Positions 1 to 8,895 are shown, numbered from the stretch's first letter. The stretch is DNA of 64,000 nt from Vibrio hepatarius (GCF_011806575.1 NZ_JAATOO010000004.1:182218-246217); one strand, 5' to 3'. Numbers and translations are program-made. Notes: generated by a model from the letters alone, not told the origin.

Positions 1-393
1 TTTATTCGCCTTACGTAGCGCGTTATTGACCGTAACACGCAGCCGGTCCGCTTCACACGGTTTAATCAAAAAGTCTTGCGCGCCGTGACGCATCGCTTCA
101 ACCGCGGTATCAATCGAGCCGTGCGCGGTCATAAAGATGACCGGAACATCCGGGTTTTTCTGTTTCACCGCATAAAGCACGTCCATACCTGTCATATCAG
201 GCAGACGCAAATCAAGCAGGATTAAATCAGGTGTACGAAAGTTTAAACTTTCAATAGCGTCACGCCCCGTACCGACGATATTGATGTCGATTTGAAGCGG
301 AGTCAGGTAAGAGCGATACAATGCCGCGACCGACGCCGTATCTTCAACCATAAGCAGATATTTTGCTTTGGGATCATTAGTATTATTTTGCAT
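1..393 (-). CDS. luxO: LuxO-type quorum-sensing response regulator (N-terminal part, cut by window edge)
   Basis: The first 131 codons are present, read on the minus strand from an ATG at 393. The translation is a complete CheY-like receiver: acidic pair E17-D18, phospho-acceptor D61 in LLDLRLPD, and the conserved Lys in [10 protein letters not shown]. The wording closely matches Vibrio LuxO, a sigma-54 activator that is phosphorylated by LuxU at low cell density and switches on the Qrr sRNAs. The AAA+ and Fis-type DNA-binding domains lie beyond the left edge. Identity is supported by position: qrr1 and uvrB lie next door in the order known for Vibrio. The truncation is only the window boundary. 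Confidence 0.95.
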   Translation of the reverse strand, partial: MQNNTNDPKAKYLLMVEDTASVAALYRSYLTPLQIDINIVGTGRDAIESLNFRTPDLILLDLRLPDMTGMDVLYAVKQKNPDVPVIFMTAHGSIDTAVEAMRHGAQDFLIKPCEADRLRVTVNNALRKANK

Positions 394-444
394 AGCCTAG
401 CCGTTGATTGCGATTGCAATTTGTATAAATGATTGCATTAGGCT

Positions 445-457
445 TTGCATTTTGCAA
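445..457. promoter_or_regulatory. LuxO binding site upstream of qrr1
   Basis: The 13 bases TTGCATTTTGCAA match the LuxO operator TTGCA-W3-TGCAA exactly. The site lies about 60 bp upstream of the sigma-54 promoter of qrr1, a normal place for an enhancer-bound activator. A second, imperfect copy (TTGCG-AT-TGCAA, spacer one base short) is at 408-419, close to the luxO start. It could help activate qrr1 or mediate luxO autorepression, which is inference. Confidence 0.85.
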
Positions 458-518
458 ATAAAAACCAATTTAAAGGCGATTTCTGATTATTATTTAAGCA
501 GAAATCCCAAAAATTAAT

Positions 519-534
519 TGGCACGATATCTGCT
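519..534 (+). promoter_or_regulatory. Sigma-54 promoter of qrr1
   Basis: TGGCAC-N5-CTGCT has the invariant GG (520-521) and GC (532-533) separated by ten bases, which is the -24/-12 layout of RpoN promoters. It predicts a start near 544-545, the first base of the recognisable Qrr stem. LuxO is a sigma-54 activator, so promoter, operator and product agree. Confidence 0.9.
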
Positions 535-543
535 TTATTTAGA

Positions 544-640
544 TTGACCTTAACGGGTCACCTAGCCAACTGACGTTGTTAGTGAACTTAAGTATTCACA
601 AATGACAGCCAATAGATAAATTTCTATTGGCTATTTTTTT
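544..640 (+). ncRNA. qrr1: Qrr1 quorum regulatory small RNA
   Basis: This 97-base non-coding gene lies between luxO and uvrB and is divergent from luxO, the locus of qrr1 in other Vibrio. It starts with a short stem (TGACC at 545-549 with GGTCA at 556-560). The family's nearly invariant target-pairing core follows at about 556-586 (CACCTAGCCAACTGACGT, then TGTTAGTGAA), and the gene ends in a Rho-independent terminator. Family knowledge: Qrr RNAs act with Hfq at low cell density to repress the LuxR/HapR-type master regulator, activate AphA, and feed back on luxO. The exact 5' end is inferred from the sigma-54 promoter. Confidence 0.96.
607..640 (+). terminator. Rho-independent terminator of qrr1
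   Basis: AGCCAATAG (607-615) pairs perfectly with CTATTGGCT (624-632) around an 8-base loop and is followed by A and seven T. It doubles as the Hfq-type poly-U tail of the sRNA. It has no T tract on the other strand, so it does not terminate the converging uvrB transcript. Confidence 0.95.
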
Positions 641-661
641 GCCTAAAATTCTGCTTAGCGA

Positions 662-2692
662 TCAACTATTTACAATAAACTGTTGACGCAACTTATCAAT
701 TTCATCGCGTTTTTCTGCCGCCAGTTCAAACTCAAGATCTTGAGCGTGTTGGTACATCTGAGCTTCAAGTTTACTGATTTCTTTCTCAAGCTGCTGCGGT
801 GTCATCACTTCGTAACTTTGTGAAGGCTCCGCCACTTTAGACAACGGCACTTGTTTGTTACCGCGTTGTCGCTTCGCTTTGGTAATATCGCCAAGTTCCA
901 TGATGTCTTTGACGTTGCGTTTCAGCGCTTGAGGCTCAATACCCATTTCCTCGTTGTACGCTTGTTGCTTCTCGCGACGGCGGTTGGTTTCATCCATCGC
1001 TTTCTTCATCGACTTGGTAATCGAATCCGCGTAGAGGATCGCTTTACCCTCAACATTTCGCGCCGCACGACCGATTGTCTGAATCAATGAACGTTCAGAA
1101 CGTAAGAAGCCTTCTTTGTCCGCATCCAGAATCGCCACCAGTGACACTTCCGGCATATCCAAACCTTCTCGGAGTAAGTTGATCCCAACCAATACGTCAA
1201 ATTCACCCAAACGTAGGTCGCGAATAATTTCGACACGCTCGACAGTATCAATATCCGAGTGGAGATAACGCACTTTCACATCGTGCTCTGTAAGGTACTC
1301 AGTGAGATCCTCAGCCATTCGTTTGGTCAATGTCGTGACCAAAACACGCTCATCTTTCGCCGCGCGGATGCGAATTTCTGAAAGTAAGTCGTCGACCTGA
1401 GTTCCCACTGGACGCACTTCTAACTCTGGGTCGAGCAGGCCTGTCGGACGTACCACTTGATCGGCAATTTGGTTCGCCGATTTTTCCAATTCGTAGTTAC
1501 CCGGTGTCGCCGAGACAAAGATGGTTTGTGGTGCCAACGATTCAAACTCTTCAAACTTCAGCGGACGGTTATCCAACGCCGAAGGGAGACGGAAACCGAA
1601 TTCGACCAAAGTTTCTTTTCTTGAACGGTCACCCTTATACATCGCACCAATTTGCGGAACGGTCACGTGTGACTCATCAATGATCAGCAAACCGTCGTGT
1701 GGCAGATAGTCAAATAACGTCGGGGGCGGCTCACCCTCGTTACGACCACTGAGGTAGCGTGAGTAGTTTTCGATCCCTGAACAGAAACCGAGTTCGTTCA
1801 TCATCTCGATATCAAATTGAGTACGCTGGCTGATGCGTTGCTCTTCCAACAGCTTGTTGTTTTCGAGCAAATAAGCTTTACGTACTTCTAGCTCAGCCTT
1901 GATGTGTTCAATGGCATCAAGAATACGCTCACGCGGAGTAACGTAGTGCGTTTTCGGGTAGATGGTATAACGAGGCAAATCACGCTGTTTCACCGCCCCA
2001 GTCAATGGGTCAAATACACTGATGCAGTCAATTTCATCGTCGAACATTTCAATCCGCACAGCGTCTTGGTCAGATTCTGCGGGGAAGATATCAATCACTT
2101 CTCCACGAACACGGAACTGACCGCGCTCAAACGCAACGTCATTGCGGCTATACTGCAGTTCTGCTAGACGACGCAAAATGTCGCGTTGATCCATGACGTC
2201 ACCGCGACGAATATGCAGCATCATTTGCAAATACGCTTGTGGGTCACCCAAACCATAAATGGCAGACACCGACGCTACAATGATCGCGTCTTTTCGCTCT
2301 AACAACGCTTTGGTTGCGGATAAACGCATCTGCTCGATGTGAGCGTTAATGGACGCGTCTTTCTCGATAAAAGTATCGGTGGTAGGAACGTAGGCTTCTG
2401 GCTGGTAATAATCATAGTAAGAGACGAAATACTCAACCGCATTGTTGGGGAAAAATGACTTCATCTCTCCATAAAGCTGCGCTGCCAGAGTTTTATTTGG
2501 TGCTAATAAGATTGCCGGACGTTGCGCTTTGGCAATCACGTTGGCAAGTGTAAAGGTTTTACCTGAGCCGGTCACACCAAGTAATGTTTGATGAGCCAAA
2601 CCTGAATCTAAGCCATCTAGAAGCTGATTAATCGCGGTTGGCTGATCGCCAGACGGTTGGTAATCTGATACTAAGTCATACACTTTGTTCAT
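662..2692 (-). CDS. uvrB: Excinuclease ABC subunit B
   Basis: A 676-residue DNA-damage recognition helicase-like subunit of nucleotide excision repair. It is loaded by UvrA, verifies the lesion and recruits UvrC. Visible features are Walker A GVTGSGKT, the beta-hairpin region [15 protein letters not shown] that threads between DNA strands, the helicase motif QTIGRAARN, and a C-terminal UVR coiled coil that binds UvrC ([18 protein letters not shown]). An in-frame ATG 63 bp upstream exists, but the family starts at [18 protein letters not shown], so 2692 is used. A LexA box lies 44 bp upstream, so SOS induction is expected. No clear terminator is visible downstream. Confidence 0.98.
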   Translation of the reverse strand: MNKVYDLVSDYQPSGDQPTAINQLLDGLDSGLAHQTLLGVTGSGKTFTLANVIAKAQRPAILLAPNKTLAAQLYGEMKSFFPNNAVEYFVSYYDYYQPEAYVPTTDTFIEKDASINAHIEQMRLSATKALLERKDAIIVASVSAIYGLGDPQAYLQMMLHIRRGDVMDQRDILRRLAELQYSRNDVAFERGQFRVRGEVIDIFPAESDQDAVRIEMFDDEIDCISVFDPLTGAVKQRDLPRYTIYPKTHYVTPRERILDAIEHIKAELEVRKAYLLENNKLLEEQRISQRTQFDIEMMNELGFCSGIENYSRYLSGRNEGEPPPTLFDYLPHDGLLIIDESHVTVPQIGAMYKGDRSRKETLVEFGFRLPSALDNRPLKFEEFESLAPQTIFVSATPGNYELEKSANQIADQVVRPTGLLDPELEVRPVGTQVDDLLSEIRIRAAKDERVLVTTLTKRMAEDLTEYLTEHDVKVRYLHSDIDTVERVEIIRDLRLGEFDVLVGINLLREGLDMPEVSLVAILDADKEGFLRSERSLIQTIGRAARNVEGKAILYADSITKSMKKAMDETNRRREKQQAYNEEMGIEPQALKRNVKDIMELGDITKAKRQRGNKQVPLSKVAEPSQSYEVMTPQQLEKEISKLEAQMYQHAQDLEFELAAEKRDEIDKLRQQFIVNS

Positions 2693-2735
2693 GCGCAGCC
2701 TCAATCCTAGGTGAAATTCGTTTTTGGTATTGTGA

Positions 2736-2751
2736 CTGTATATATATACAT
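2736..2751. promoter_or_regulatory. LexA (SOS) box of uvrB
   Basis: CTGTATATATATACAT differs by one base from the consensus palindrome CTGT-(AT)4-ACAG and lies 44-59 bp upstream of the uvrB start. uvrB is a classical LexA-regulated gene, so site and gene agree. Confidence 0.88.
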
Positions 2752-3241
2752 ACACAATAGCTAAGGGAAAAATAAACGCCTGTTTTGCGAAAATTGATTA
2801 ACTATAGCTAGATCCTAAAAATCAATCCTGATATTATCTTTCGCCCTACAAGAGATCTACTCTGAAAACCCCATCTTTTTAGCTAACAGCTTATACACAA
2901 AATCCCGTATTTTTCAGACTTATCAAAGTTTCCATTCTGAAATCAACACGATTATATCAACAACAATTTTACCAAAAAATCTATACCATACAGCCACTTA
3001 TAAGTTGTCATCTATTAATAGAATTTAGTGTAAACAATCTAAAATTCGCGCTAAATATCATTACTCAAGTTTAATTAACACACTTATCCACAATTTTAGT
3101 GGATAACTATGTACAGGCTATATCCGGTAAGGGATACAAAAAAGTAAAGCAATTTATCTGAAAAAAAATGGCTTTTTTCATTGGCATAAGTATTGACACT
3201 CTTTAGCTCCATCGCTAATATTCGCCTCGCTTAAACGCAAT
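2752..3241. other. AT-rich intergenic stretch with paired DnaA-type boxes
   Basis: About 490 bp between the uvrB promoter and tRNA-Asn contain no supportable gene. The main structure is an inverted pair at 3084-3106. TTATCCACA (3084-3092) is a perfect DnaA box, and AGTGGATAA (3098-3106) is its one-mismatch complement, giving an 8-bp perfect inverted repeat with a 7-base spacer. No T tract follows on either strand, so it is not a terminator. The rest is low-complexity AT-rich DNA, with the tRNA promoter at the right end. Confidence 0.6.
3193..3221 (+). promoter_or_regulatory. Sigma-70 promoter of tRNA-Asn
   Basis: TTGACA (3193-3198) and TAATAT (3216-3221) are separated by exactly 17 bp, ending 20 bp before the tRNA. 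The -35 is a perfect consensus, as expected for a strong stable-RNA promoter. Confidence 0.88.
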
Positions 3242-3317
3242 TCCCCCTTAGTTCAGTTGGTAGAACGGCGGACTGTTAATCCGTATGTCGCAGGTTCGAG
3301 TCCCGCAGGGGGAGCCA
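3242..3317 (+). tRNA. tRNA-Asn (anticodon GUU)
   Basis: A 76-base tRNA including an encoded CCA. The acceptor stem TCCCCCT/AGGGGGA pairs fully, the anticodon loop is CTGTTAA (GUU, Asn), and the T arm contains GGTTCGAGTCC. It is a single-gene unit with its own promoter and terminator. The accessory block begins a few hundred bases downstream, and tRNA 3' ends are common integration points, although no duplicated 3' end was found in the window. Confidence 0.98.
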
Positions 3318-3328
3318 GATTTAGAAAA

Positions 3329-3356
3329 AGCCGTGTCAAAAGACACGGCTTTTTTG
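3329..3356 (+). terminator. Terminator of tRNA-Asn
   Basis: AGCCGTGTC (3329-3337) and GACACGGCT (3342-3350) form a perfect 9-bp stem with an AAAA loop, followed by a T-rich tail. Confidence 0.94.
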
Positions 3357-3685
3357 TTTTTATCTAGCATTCATAATAACCAAACGCTTCATTCGGCGGA
3401 TCTACTAGTGATACGAGTAAGCCCCCGACCAATCTTCCCAGCCCCGATGATCCAAACACTCCTACTAACGACTTAGATCACTCAAAATCTCGATCTGATC
3501 TCACAAATACAATTTAATGCCTAAGAACCAATAGATATAACCAATACGCATTCTATTATTATATAAATCAATGACTCAAGATTAGCTGAAGTGAATAACA
3601 CTTTAAAACCTACAACTTGCGCATGAAAGCTCACTTGCTCTAAGAGTTTCATCGCATAGCTAAACTTGTGAATTAGGAAGTCACA
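3357..3685. other. Intergenic region upstream of the FG-GAP lipoprotein
   Basis: About 330 bp with no supportable gene. It is moderately AT-rich and ends in the ribosome binding site AGGAAG (3675-3680) of the next gene. I see no integrase remnant, no copy of the tRNA 3' end, and no clear -35/-10 pair. Confidence 0.5.
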
Positions 3686-5461
3686 ATGATGTTCAAACTT
3701 TCTTCAGCATTAAGTGCCACTCTACTAATATTGTCTACTCTGATGCTCAATGGATGTGGAGAAACAGGCGATTTGTCTTCTACCAAAAGCGTGTCATTTA
3801 ACTTGTTATCAATTGAAGTTAGCGATAGCGGCATCGCCACATTTGACTGGGATGATTCAAGCGGTGCCAGTGAGTACATTATCTGTAGAAAAGACAATAC
3901 ACAGAATAACCAATGTGAAGAATTACTTACTGTTACCTCTGGTACAACAGGAACGGTCAATATCGGTAGTATTTTAGAAGCAGCCGTATCTGAGTATTTT
4001 ATTTTGGCGAAAAACGAAGAGTTAGTCGCCTTATCGAATAAACGATCCATTGAATCTTCTGAGCTAGCTAATCTGATTACCTACGTCAAAGCATCAAATA
4101 CTGATAGTAGCGACAACTTTGGCAATTCTATTTCTCTATCCACAGATGGGAACACACTTGCTGTTGGTGCACATTATGAAGACAGCAATTCAACGTCACT
4201 CAACGGTGATCAAGCCAATAATAGCGCCGCATCTTCTGGGGCCGTTTATTTATTCCGGTACAAGAACAACCAATGGTCACAACAGGCCTATATTAAAGCT
4301 CCAAATGCCGAAGCTTCTGATACATTCGGTAGCTCAGTTTCGTTATCTTCCGATGGCAACACTCTCGTGGTAGGCGCACGAGGTGAAGAAGGCGGTGTTC
4401 CTGGAATCAACGTAAACTCAGCAGACAACTCTATTCCCAATGCTGGTGCTGCTTACATTTTTACCTTTGATGGTATGGACTGGAATCATCAAGCTTACGT
4501 TAAAGCCTCTAATCCGGGTGATGGCGACCATTTTGGTACTGCAGTCGCACTCTCACCAGACGGCAGTACTCTAGCAGTAGGAGCTGACGAGGAAAGTAGC
4601 GACCTGAAAGGCACTTACGCTCTTCCTCCTACAGACAACAACCTTCAATCTTATGCGGGGGCAGTTTATTTATTCCGCTACAATGGCAGTAATTGGGTAC
4701 AAGAAGCTTATATCAAAGCCTCAAATACAGAGAGCGGTGATCGCTTTGGTAGTAGCCTATCGCTTTCTCAGGACGGCAACACCTTAGCCGTGGGGGCAAC
4801 GGGTGAAAGAAGCAACGCGACTGGCGTAAATGGTGAGCAATCTAATAATGATTTGTTCTCGTCAGGGGCGGTTTACTTGTTCCGCTTCGATGGAAGCAGT
4901 TGGGTCCAACAGGCCTATCTAAAGGCTTCAGATACCAGTAGCGCTGGATTTTTTGGGGCATCCGTTTCGCTTTCTTCAAATGGAAATTTATTAGGCGTAG
5001 GTGGGTACGGTCAAAATAGTAGTAGTGGTGCTGCCTATGTGTATCAATTTGATGGTAGTGATTGGTCAGAGCAAGCCTACCTTACTGCATCAAATGCCGA
5101 GTCATCCGATTATTTCGGTAACTCTGTTGCGCTATCTCCAGAAGGCAACGCACTCTTAGTTGGTGCTTTGTTTGAAAGAAGCAATGCGATTGGGGTGAAT
5201 GGAGAACAAACTGACAATTCAGCGTTGGCCTCAGGAGCAGCCTATTTGTTTCGTTTTGATGGCTCTCTATGGGAGCAAGAGTTCTATATTAAATCTTCCA
5301 ATACAGAAGCTACTGATAGGTTTGGGCTTTCTGTTTCATTGTCGTCTAACGGTAGTAGATTGGTGATAAGTACAGTGAGAGAAAGCAGCAGCGCAACAGG
5401 CATTAATGGCGATCAAAGTGATAACTCTGCATCAAGATCTGGCGCGGTTTATGTCTACTAG
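3686..5461 (+). CDS. Lipoprotein with seven FG-GAP-like (beta-propeller) repeats
   Basis: A predicted surface or periplasmic lipoprotein of 591 residues. The signal peptide ends in lipobox L21-N-G-C24 with Gly at +2, so outer-membrane sorting is likely. Residues 35-120 look like a fibronectin-III-type beta domain with one Cys pair (about C67 and C77). From about residue 131 to the end, seven repeats of 53-71 residues follow the pattern AY-K-ASN...D-FG..S-SLS-DGN.LAVGA...SGAVYLFR, starting near 131, 199, 268, 339, 408, 461 and 531. Blade 5 lacks the central insertion. Seven units fit a closed seven-bladed propeller like integrin-alpha FG-GAP domains. Start 3686 or 3689 are both possible. It is monocistronic and convergent with the next gene. 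The ligand is unknown. Confidence 0.85.
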   Translation: MMFKLSSALSATLLILSTLMLNGCGETGDLSSTKSVSFNLLSIEVSDSGIATFDWDDSSGASEYIICRKDNTQNNQCEELLTVTSGTTGTVNIGSILEAAVSEYFILAKNEELVALSNKRSIESSELANLITYVKASNTDSSDNFGNSISLSTDGNTLAVGAHYEDSNSTSLNGDQANNSAASSGAVYLFRYKNNQWSQQAYIKAPNAEASDTFGSSVSLSSDGNTLVVGARGEEGGVPGINVNSADNSIPNAGAAYIFTFDGMDWNHQAYVKASNPGDGDHFGTAVALSPDGSTLAVGADEESSDLKGTYALPPTDNNLQSYAGAVYLFRYNGSNWVQEAYIKASNTESGDRFGSSLSLSQDGNTLAVGATGERSNATGVNGEQSNNDLFSSGAVYLFRFDGSSWVQQAYLKASDTSSAGFFGASVSLSSNGNLLGVGGYGQNSSSGAAYVYQFDGSDWSEQAYLTASNAESSDYFGNSVALSPEGNALLVGALFERSNAIGVNGEQTDNSALASGAAYLFRFDGSLWEQEFYIKSSNTEATDRFGLSVSLSSNGSRLVISTVRESSSATGINGDQSDNSASRSGAVYVY

Positions 5462-5521
5462 CAATCCGATAAAACTGATTCGCGTAGAAGTAAACCAGTA
5501 AACGTATCGAATTATAAAAAA

Positions 5522-5545
5522 CCCAGCGATGTAGCTGGGCTTTTT
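5522..5545. terminator. Bidirectional terminator
   Basis: CCCAGC (5522-5527) and GCTGGG (5534-5539) flank a 6-base loop. It has CTTTTTG on the plus side and an A run (T run on the minus side) at 5515-5521. It serves the convergent FG-GAP lipoprotein gene and the end of the fimbrial cluster. Confidence 0.88.
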
Positions 5546-5578
5546 GTTTCTAACACCAACTTTAATCTACGCGCTGTA

Positions 5579-8059
5579 TCAATAATGCGAGACACAAGAT
5601 ACGTAAGCGTATCGATAGGATCCTCCATCCATCCACCCTGAAAAGTAGTCGAAAGCAATAACTACAGACTCTTCTGGAAGCGTTGCATTACCACTGTATA
5701 AGCTAGATGTAGGCCAACCAAAGTAAGTATACATATTTCCTAGATACAAACTTATATTCGTTCGGCTTAGTTGCCAATTGGAGCGACCTGAAAACTCAAT
5801 TTCACTAAGCTTCTCACACCAATCACGACCCGCATCGACATTCGCAAGACTATAATTCCAAGACATAAATCGTCCTCCAGCAGGACCTCGGCTACCATCT
5901 TCAGTTCGAATTTGGTCTGTTGAATAGCGATAACCAACGGCATCCATAAATGCCACACTTGGGGTAGATGTGTAGAGGTAATTAGTCCCTGGGCGTCTTA
6001 CGACTTTCAAACAAGGCCCTGAAGCATTGGTCATGTTCGTATCATTGTAGAGCCCGCCACAAACCAAGCTCTCTTTTATAAACTGAACATTAGTAGATGC
6101 ATTCAACGTCATACCATCACTTCTGTTATACTTCGCATCTATCCCCACGGTTTGGCTCACGCTCGGCTCGGTGGCAGCCCAACGGATGGACGCATCCTGC
6201 TCCCCTTTGGTATCCGTTTCAGTATCAGCGCTAATCGCTACATCCGTACTCGTCGAACTAAAATTAACGATTCGTTTTTCTATGGGGTTGTTGTTCGCAT
6301 CCCGTAAAGTTGCGCGAACTTTATTTGGTTCACTACCAAAATCAGAACCATCGACAATGGTGGCAAGAGTTAGTACCGCTGTCTTCTCGTCGCCAATAAA
6401 GACAATATGGGTATTTATTTGAAGGTCTACGTAATTAAAAGTGACGTTGATACTTTCCGCTTTGAAATCTGTGAACGAAAATGTCGCGACTCCAGACGCA
6501 TTCGTTGTTGCAGTACTTGAAAAAGTCACATTTGAGCTATCAGATGACGCTGAGATAACTTTGCCTGAATTGTCAGAGCCACCAAAATCGAGCTTAACAC
6601 TGACCGTCGCTGTATCCACGCCATTCGCCACCGCTTCAAAGTCTGAATCACTTTCAACAATGCTCATTTGGCCAGGGAAAACGCAACTAAGGTAATACAC
6701 GTTGGCATCGGCCGCAGTTGAATCCTCTGCCCCGGTTATATCCACCTGTACTCCGGAGCCTGATTGGTCCGCGATATATTTGTATTTGACAGGCCAATTG
6801 TAAGTACCACTAACATCAACATTAGACGCTAACCGCTCTAACTGGTCGGCTGTGGCGAGTTTGGCGCCTAAATTGGTACACAGCGTTTTGGCGTCTTGAT
6901 AGCTATACGCTGTCATATTAATCGCAGGATCATAGCCATCATCGACCAGTATTGCGCTGTATGGGATATCCAAGTAATTGGCGTCAGCGGCGGTTGTCGG
7001 CGCGGTAAAACGATTGACACCATACACAATGTTTCCCCACTTTGCTGATTGAGCCGGATCTTGAGTGATAACTTTGATCAATCCCATCTCGTACGCACCA
7101 TTATGGTCACTCACGGCGAAGCTGACGGTGTGTTCACCCACTAATGAAGACTGGAAAGTAAACACTTTATTGTTGGTGTCTGTTGGATTCTTCGCCGCCA
7201 CTTCCGCATTAAATGCTCCCACATACACTAATTGGTAATCGTCACCATCTTCTGAGGTAACGTATGGGGAAATATCGATATCAACTTTCTGGTTGATGCT
7301 CACTCTCTGCGGGTACACGATATTATCTTGTATCGTCAGACCTTTATTCGCTTCATACGCGACAGCCACATCGAGGACACCCATCAGTACCTGGTCACTA
7401 CCGTTTGAATAGGTAAAAAGTACCCGGTCAATGCCTTCAAAGTCTGCGGCGGGTGTATAAGTGAGGATATTGTTCACTGGGTTTGTACTTGCCTCGCTAC
7501 CCGAGTTGAAAGGTAACGTGGTTTCGCTAGACAGCGTAAAGCCATCCAAATCCACGCCAAGCTTGCTCAGCTCTTGTGCTAGATCGACGTCTATCGCCGT
7601 ATTTAGCAACGTCACAGCGCTTATAGGTGGAAGTTGTGCCTGCTCTGGAGTTTTGCTCACCGCAACACGGAGCAACGCTTGTGATTCGTTCTCCGTCGAT
7701 AACTTGCTGGCGACTTGGTAGCGATAGTCACACACCTTTAAGCTCTGGGCTGCGATGACAAAGCCAGTATCATTGATACTTTGTACATCACATTCATCAC
7801 CTGGCGATAACTCTTCAACGTCCGTGACGATGAACTCGCTTCCGTCAGACACCAAGACGCGACTGGTCAAATCGACTTGGTATTGGTCTGAAAAGCCCGT
7901 CGAATACATCGCATCTTGGGCAACCACCGTCGCTGTGTTAGCAAGGTCATTGTTCAAATCGGCTTTGTCTTCCGCTTCGTTTCCGCAACCGTATAAGCCA
8001 AATAACAGCATTGTGGAAAGTAACACCTTTCCCCAACCCAATTTATTAAAATTACTCAT
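5579..8059 (-). CDS. Large lipoprotein with Ig-like (Big_1) and lectin-like modules
   Basis: An 826-residue predicted lipoprotein (lipobox L22-Y-G-C25, Gly at +2). Residues 150-335 contain two beta-sandwich repeats of the cadherin/Ig kind (TYTPAADFEGID..VLFTYSNG). Residues about 340-460 form a Cys-containing lectin-like module (SYQDAKTLCTNLGAKLAT ... YYLSCVFPG). Two intimin/invasin-type Big_1 domains follow at about 463-545 and 550-660. A second lectin-like module ends the protein (GRDWCEKLS ... GRSNWQLSR ... YAYVSCVSHY). This order resembles an adhesin stalk with carbohydrate-binding heads. It lies 64 bp downstream of the LysM-barrel gene on the same strand, so it is probably the last gene of the fimbrial transcript. 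The exact families and ligand are not established. Confidence 0.75.
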   Translation of the reverse strand: MSNFNKLGWGKVLLSTMLLFGLYGCGNEAEDKADLNNDLANTATVVAQDAMYSTGFSDQYQVDLTSRVLVSDGSEFIVTDVEELSPGDECDVQSINDTGFVIAAQSLKVCDYRYQVASKLSTENESQALLRVAVSKTPEQAQLPPISAVTLLNTAIDVDLAQELSKLGVDLDGFTLSSETTLPFNSGSEASTNPVNNILTYTPAADFEGIDRVLFTYSNGSDQVLMGVLDVAVAYEANKGLTIQDNIVYPQRVSINQKVDIDISPYVTSEDGDDYQLVYVGAFNAEVAAKNPTDTNNKVFTFQSSLVGEHTVSFAVSDHNGAYEMGLIKVITQDPAQSAKWGNIVYGVNRFTAPTTAADANYLDIPYSAILVDDGYDPAINMTAYSYQDAKTLCTNLGAKLATADQLERLASNVDVSGTYNWPVKYKYIADQSGSGVQVDITGAEDSTAADANVYYLSCVFPGQMSIVESDSDFEAVANGVDTATVSVKLDFGGSDNSGKVISASSDSSNVTFSSTATTNASGVATFSFTDFKAESINVTFNYVDLQINTHIVFIGDEKTAVLTLATIVDGSDFGSEPNKVRATLRDANNNPIEKRIVNFSSTSTDVAISADTETDTKGEQDASIRWAATEPSVSQTVGIDAKYNRSDGMTLNASTNVQFIKESLVCGGLYNDTNMTNASGPCLKVVRRPGTNYLYTSTPSVAFMDAVGYRYSTDQIRTEDGSRGPAGGRFMSWNYSLANVDAGRDWCEKLSEIEFSGRSNWQLSRTNISLYLGNMYTYFGWPTSSLYSGNATLPEESVVIAFDYFSGWMDGGSYRYAYVSCVSHY

Positions 8060-8123
8060 TAATATTCATCTCGACAGGACAGATTAAACAGCAGCTGCGT
8101 CATCATTAGCGTCATTCTCAACG

Positions 8124-8894
8124 TTAATAATTGATGACTTCACCTGGATAAATGATGTTGACATCTCGATCCTCTGACAGAAACGGATTAAGAATTAAAA
8201 TCTGCTCTAGGGTTTGATTCAGTGAATGTGCAATTCGTACAAGAAAATCCCCCGGCATTACCCGATATTGTTCAACACGTACTTGGCATTTTTTATCAGG
8301 AACTTCACGAGGAGGTTGAAGAGGAATTGCGGCTTGTGCCGGTTCGCTGTCCTCGTATAACAACTCATTGATTGGGGGGGCATCAATCACATTAGAAGCC
8401 GCATGTGCTCGATGAGTATCAAAGCGATAAGACAGCAAAGCATTCAAGGTGTAGAGATTATCTTCGTCGACACCAAAGGCGGCTTGATAACCTAAATCAG
8501 CGAACCAATTGCGGCTCAGTTGATATTGGAATCCCGCATTGAGTAACGGAGCTAACGTATTTTTGTCATACGCTAAACCACCACCGACATACAGTGAGGC
8601 GTAATCACTCACAGGCAGGAAGGTTTTAAACCTTGTGAACAACGGATCAAATCGAGGGGGTGTCGCATTTGAAGATTGAGCGTATTTGTATCCCGCTTCA
8701 AGCAGAAGATTTTGTTCGCTCAGTTGATAGCCAACGGCCCCTTCATAACCAATTGAACCACCAGATTTAAGCTGATTTTCAAAAGCGTCAAATGTGACGC
8801 TAGCGCCAATTTGCCAAGGGGAAGCCCCACTTTCCGAAGCATCGCAGGGTAAAGAGATATAAGCCAGCAATATCATAGCGTAGCAACTCTTCAT
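8124..8894 (-). CDS. Outer-membrane beta-barrel protein with C-terminal LysM-like domain
   Basis: A 256-residue protein starting MKSCYAMILLAY. ATG 8894 lies one base after the stop of the preceding tip-protein gene and is preferred to an upstream in-frame TTG at 8912. After a signal peptide, residues about 25-165 alternate in the way of an 8-strand OmpA/OmpW-like barrel (LLLEAGYKYAQ, LYVGGGLAYD, NWFADLGYQAAFG, ALLSYRF). A Pro/Ala-rich linker (about 170-200) leads to a LysM-like segment of about 45 residues (QYRVMPGDFLVRIAHSLN ... YPGEVINY). It could anchor the fimbrial machinery to peptidoglycan. It is not part of classical CFA/CS1 operons. Confidence 0.75.
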   Translation of the reverse strand: MKSCYAMILLAYISLPCDASESGASPWQIGASVTFDAFENQLKSGGSIGYEGAVGYQLSEQNLLLEAGYKYAQSSNATPPRFDPLFTRFKTFLPVSDYASLYVGGGLAYDKNTLAPLLNAGFQYQLSRNWFADLGYQAAFGVDEDNLYTLNALLSYRFDTHRAHAASNVIDAPPINELLYEDSEPAQAAIPLQPPREVPDKKCQVRVEQYRVMPGDFLVRIAHSLNQTLEQILILNPFLSEDRDVNIIYPGEVINY

Positions 8895-8895
8895 C

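Noticed and set aside
607..640. Qrr1 terminator as a shared terminator for uvrB
   Set aside because: On the minus strand the stem is followed by mixed sequence with no T tract.
851..2167. Several plus-strand frames within uvrB (60-90 codons)
   Set aside because: They are opposite-strand shadows of a certain gene, lacking ribosome binding sites and conserved wording.
3242..3317. tRNA-Asn as a proven attachment site for an integrated element
   Set aside because: No integrase, excisionase or duplicated tRNA 3' end was found between 3.3 and 27 kb; only the position is suggestive.
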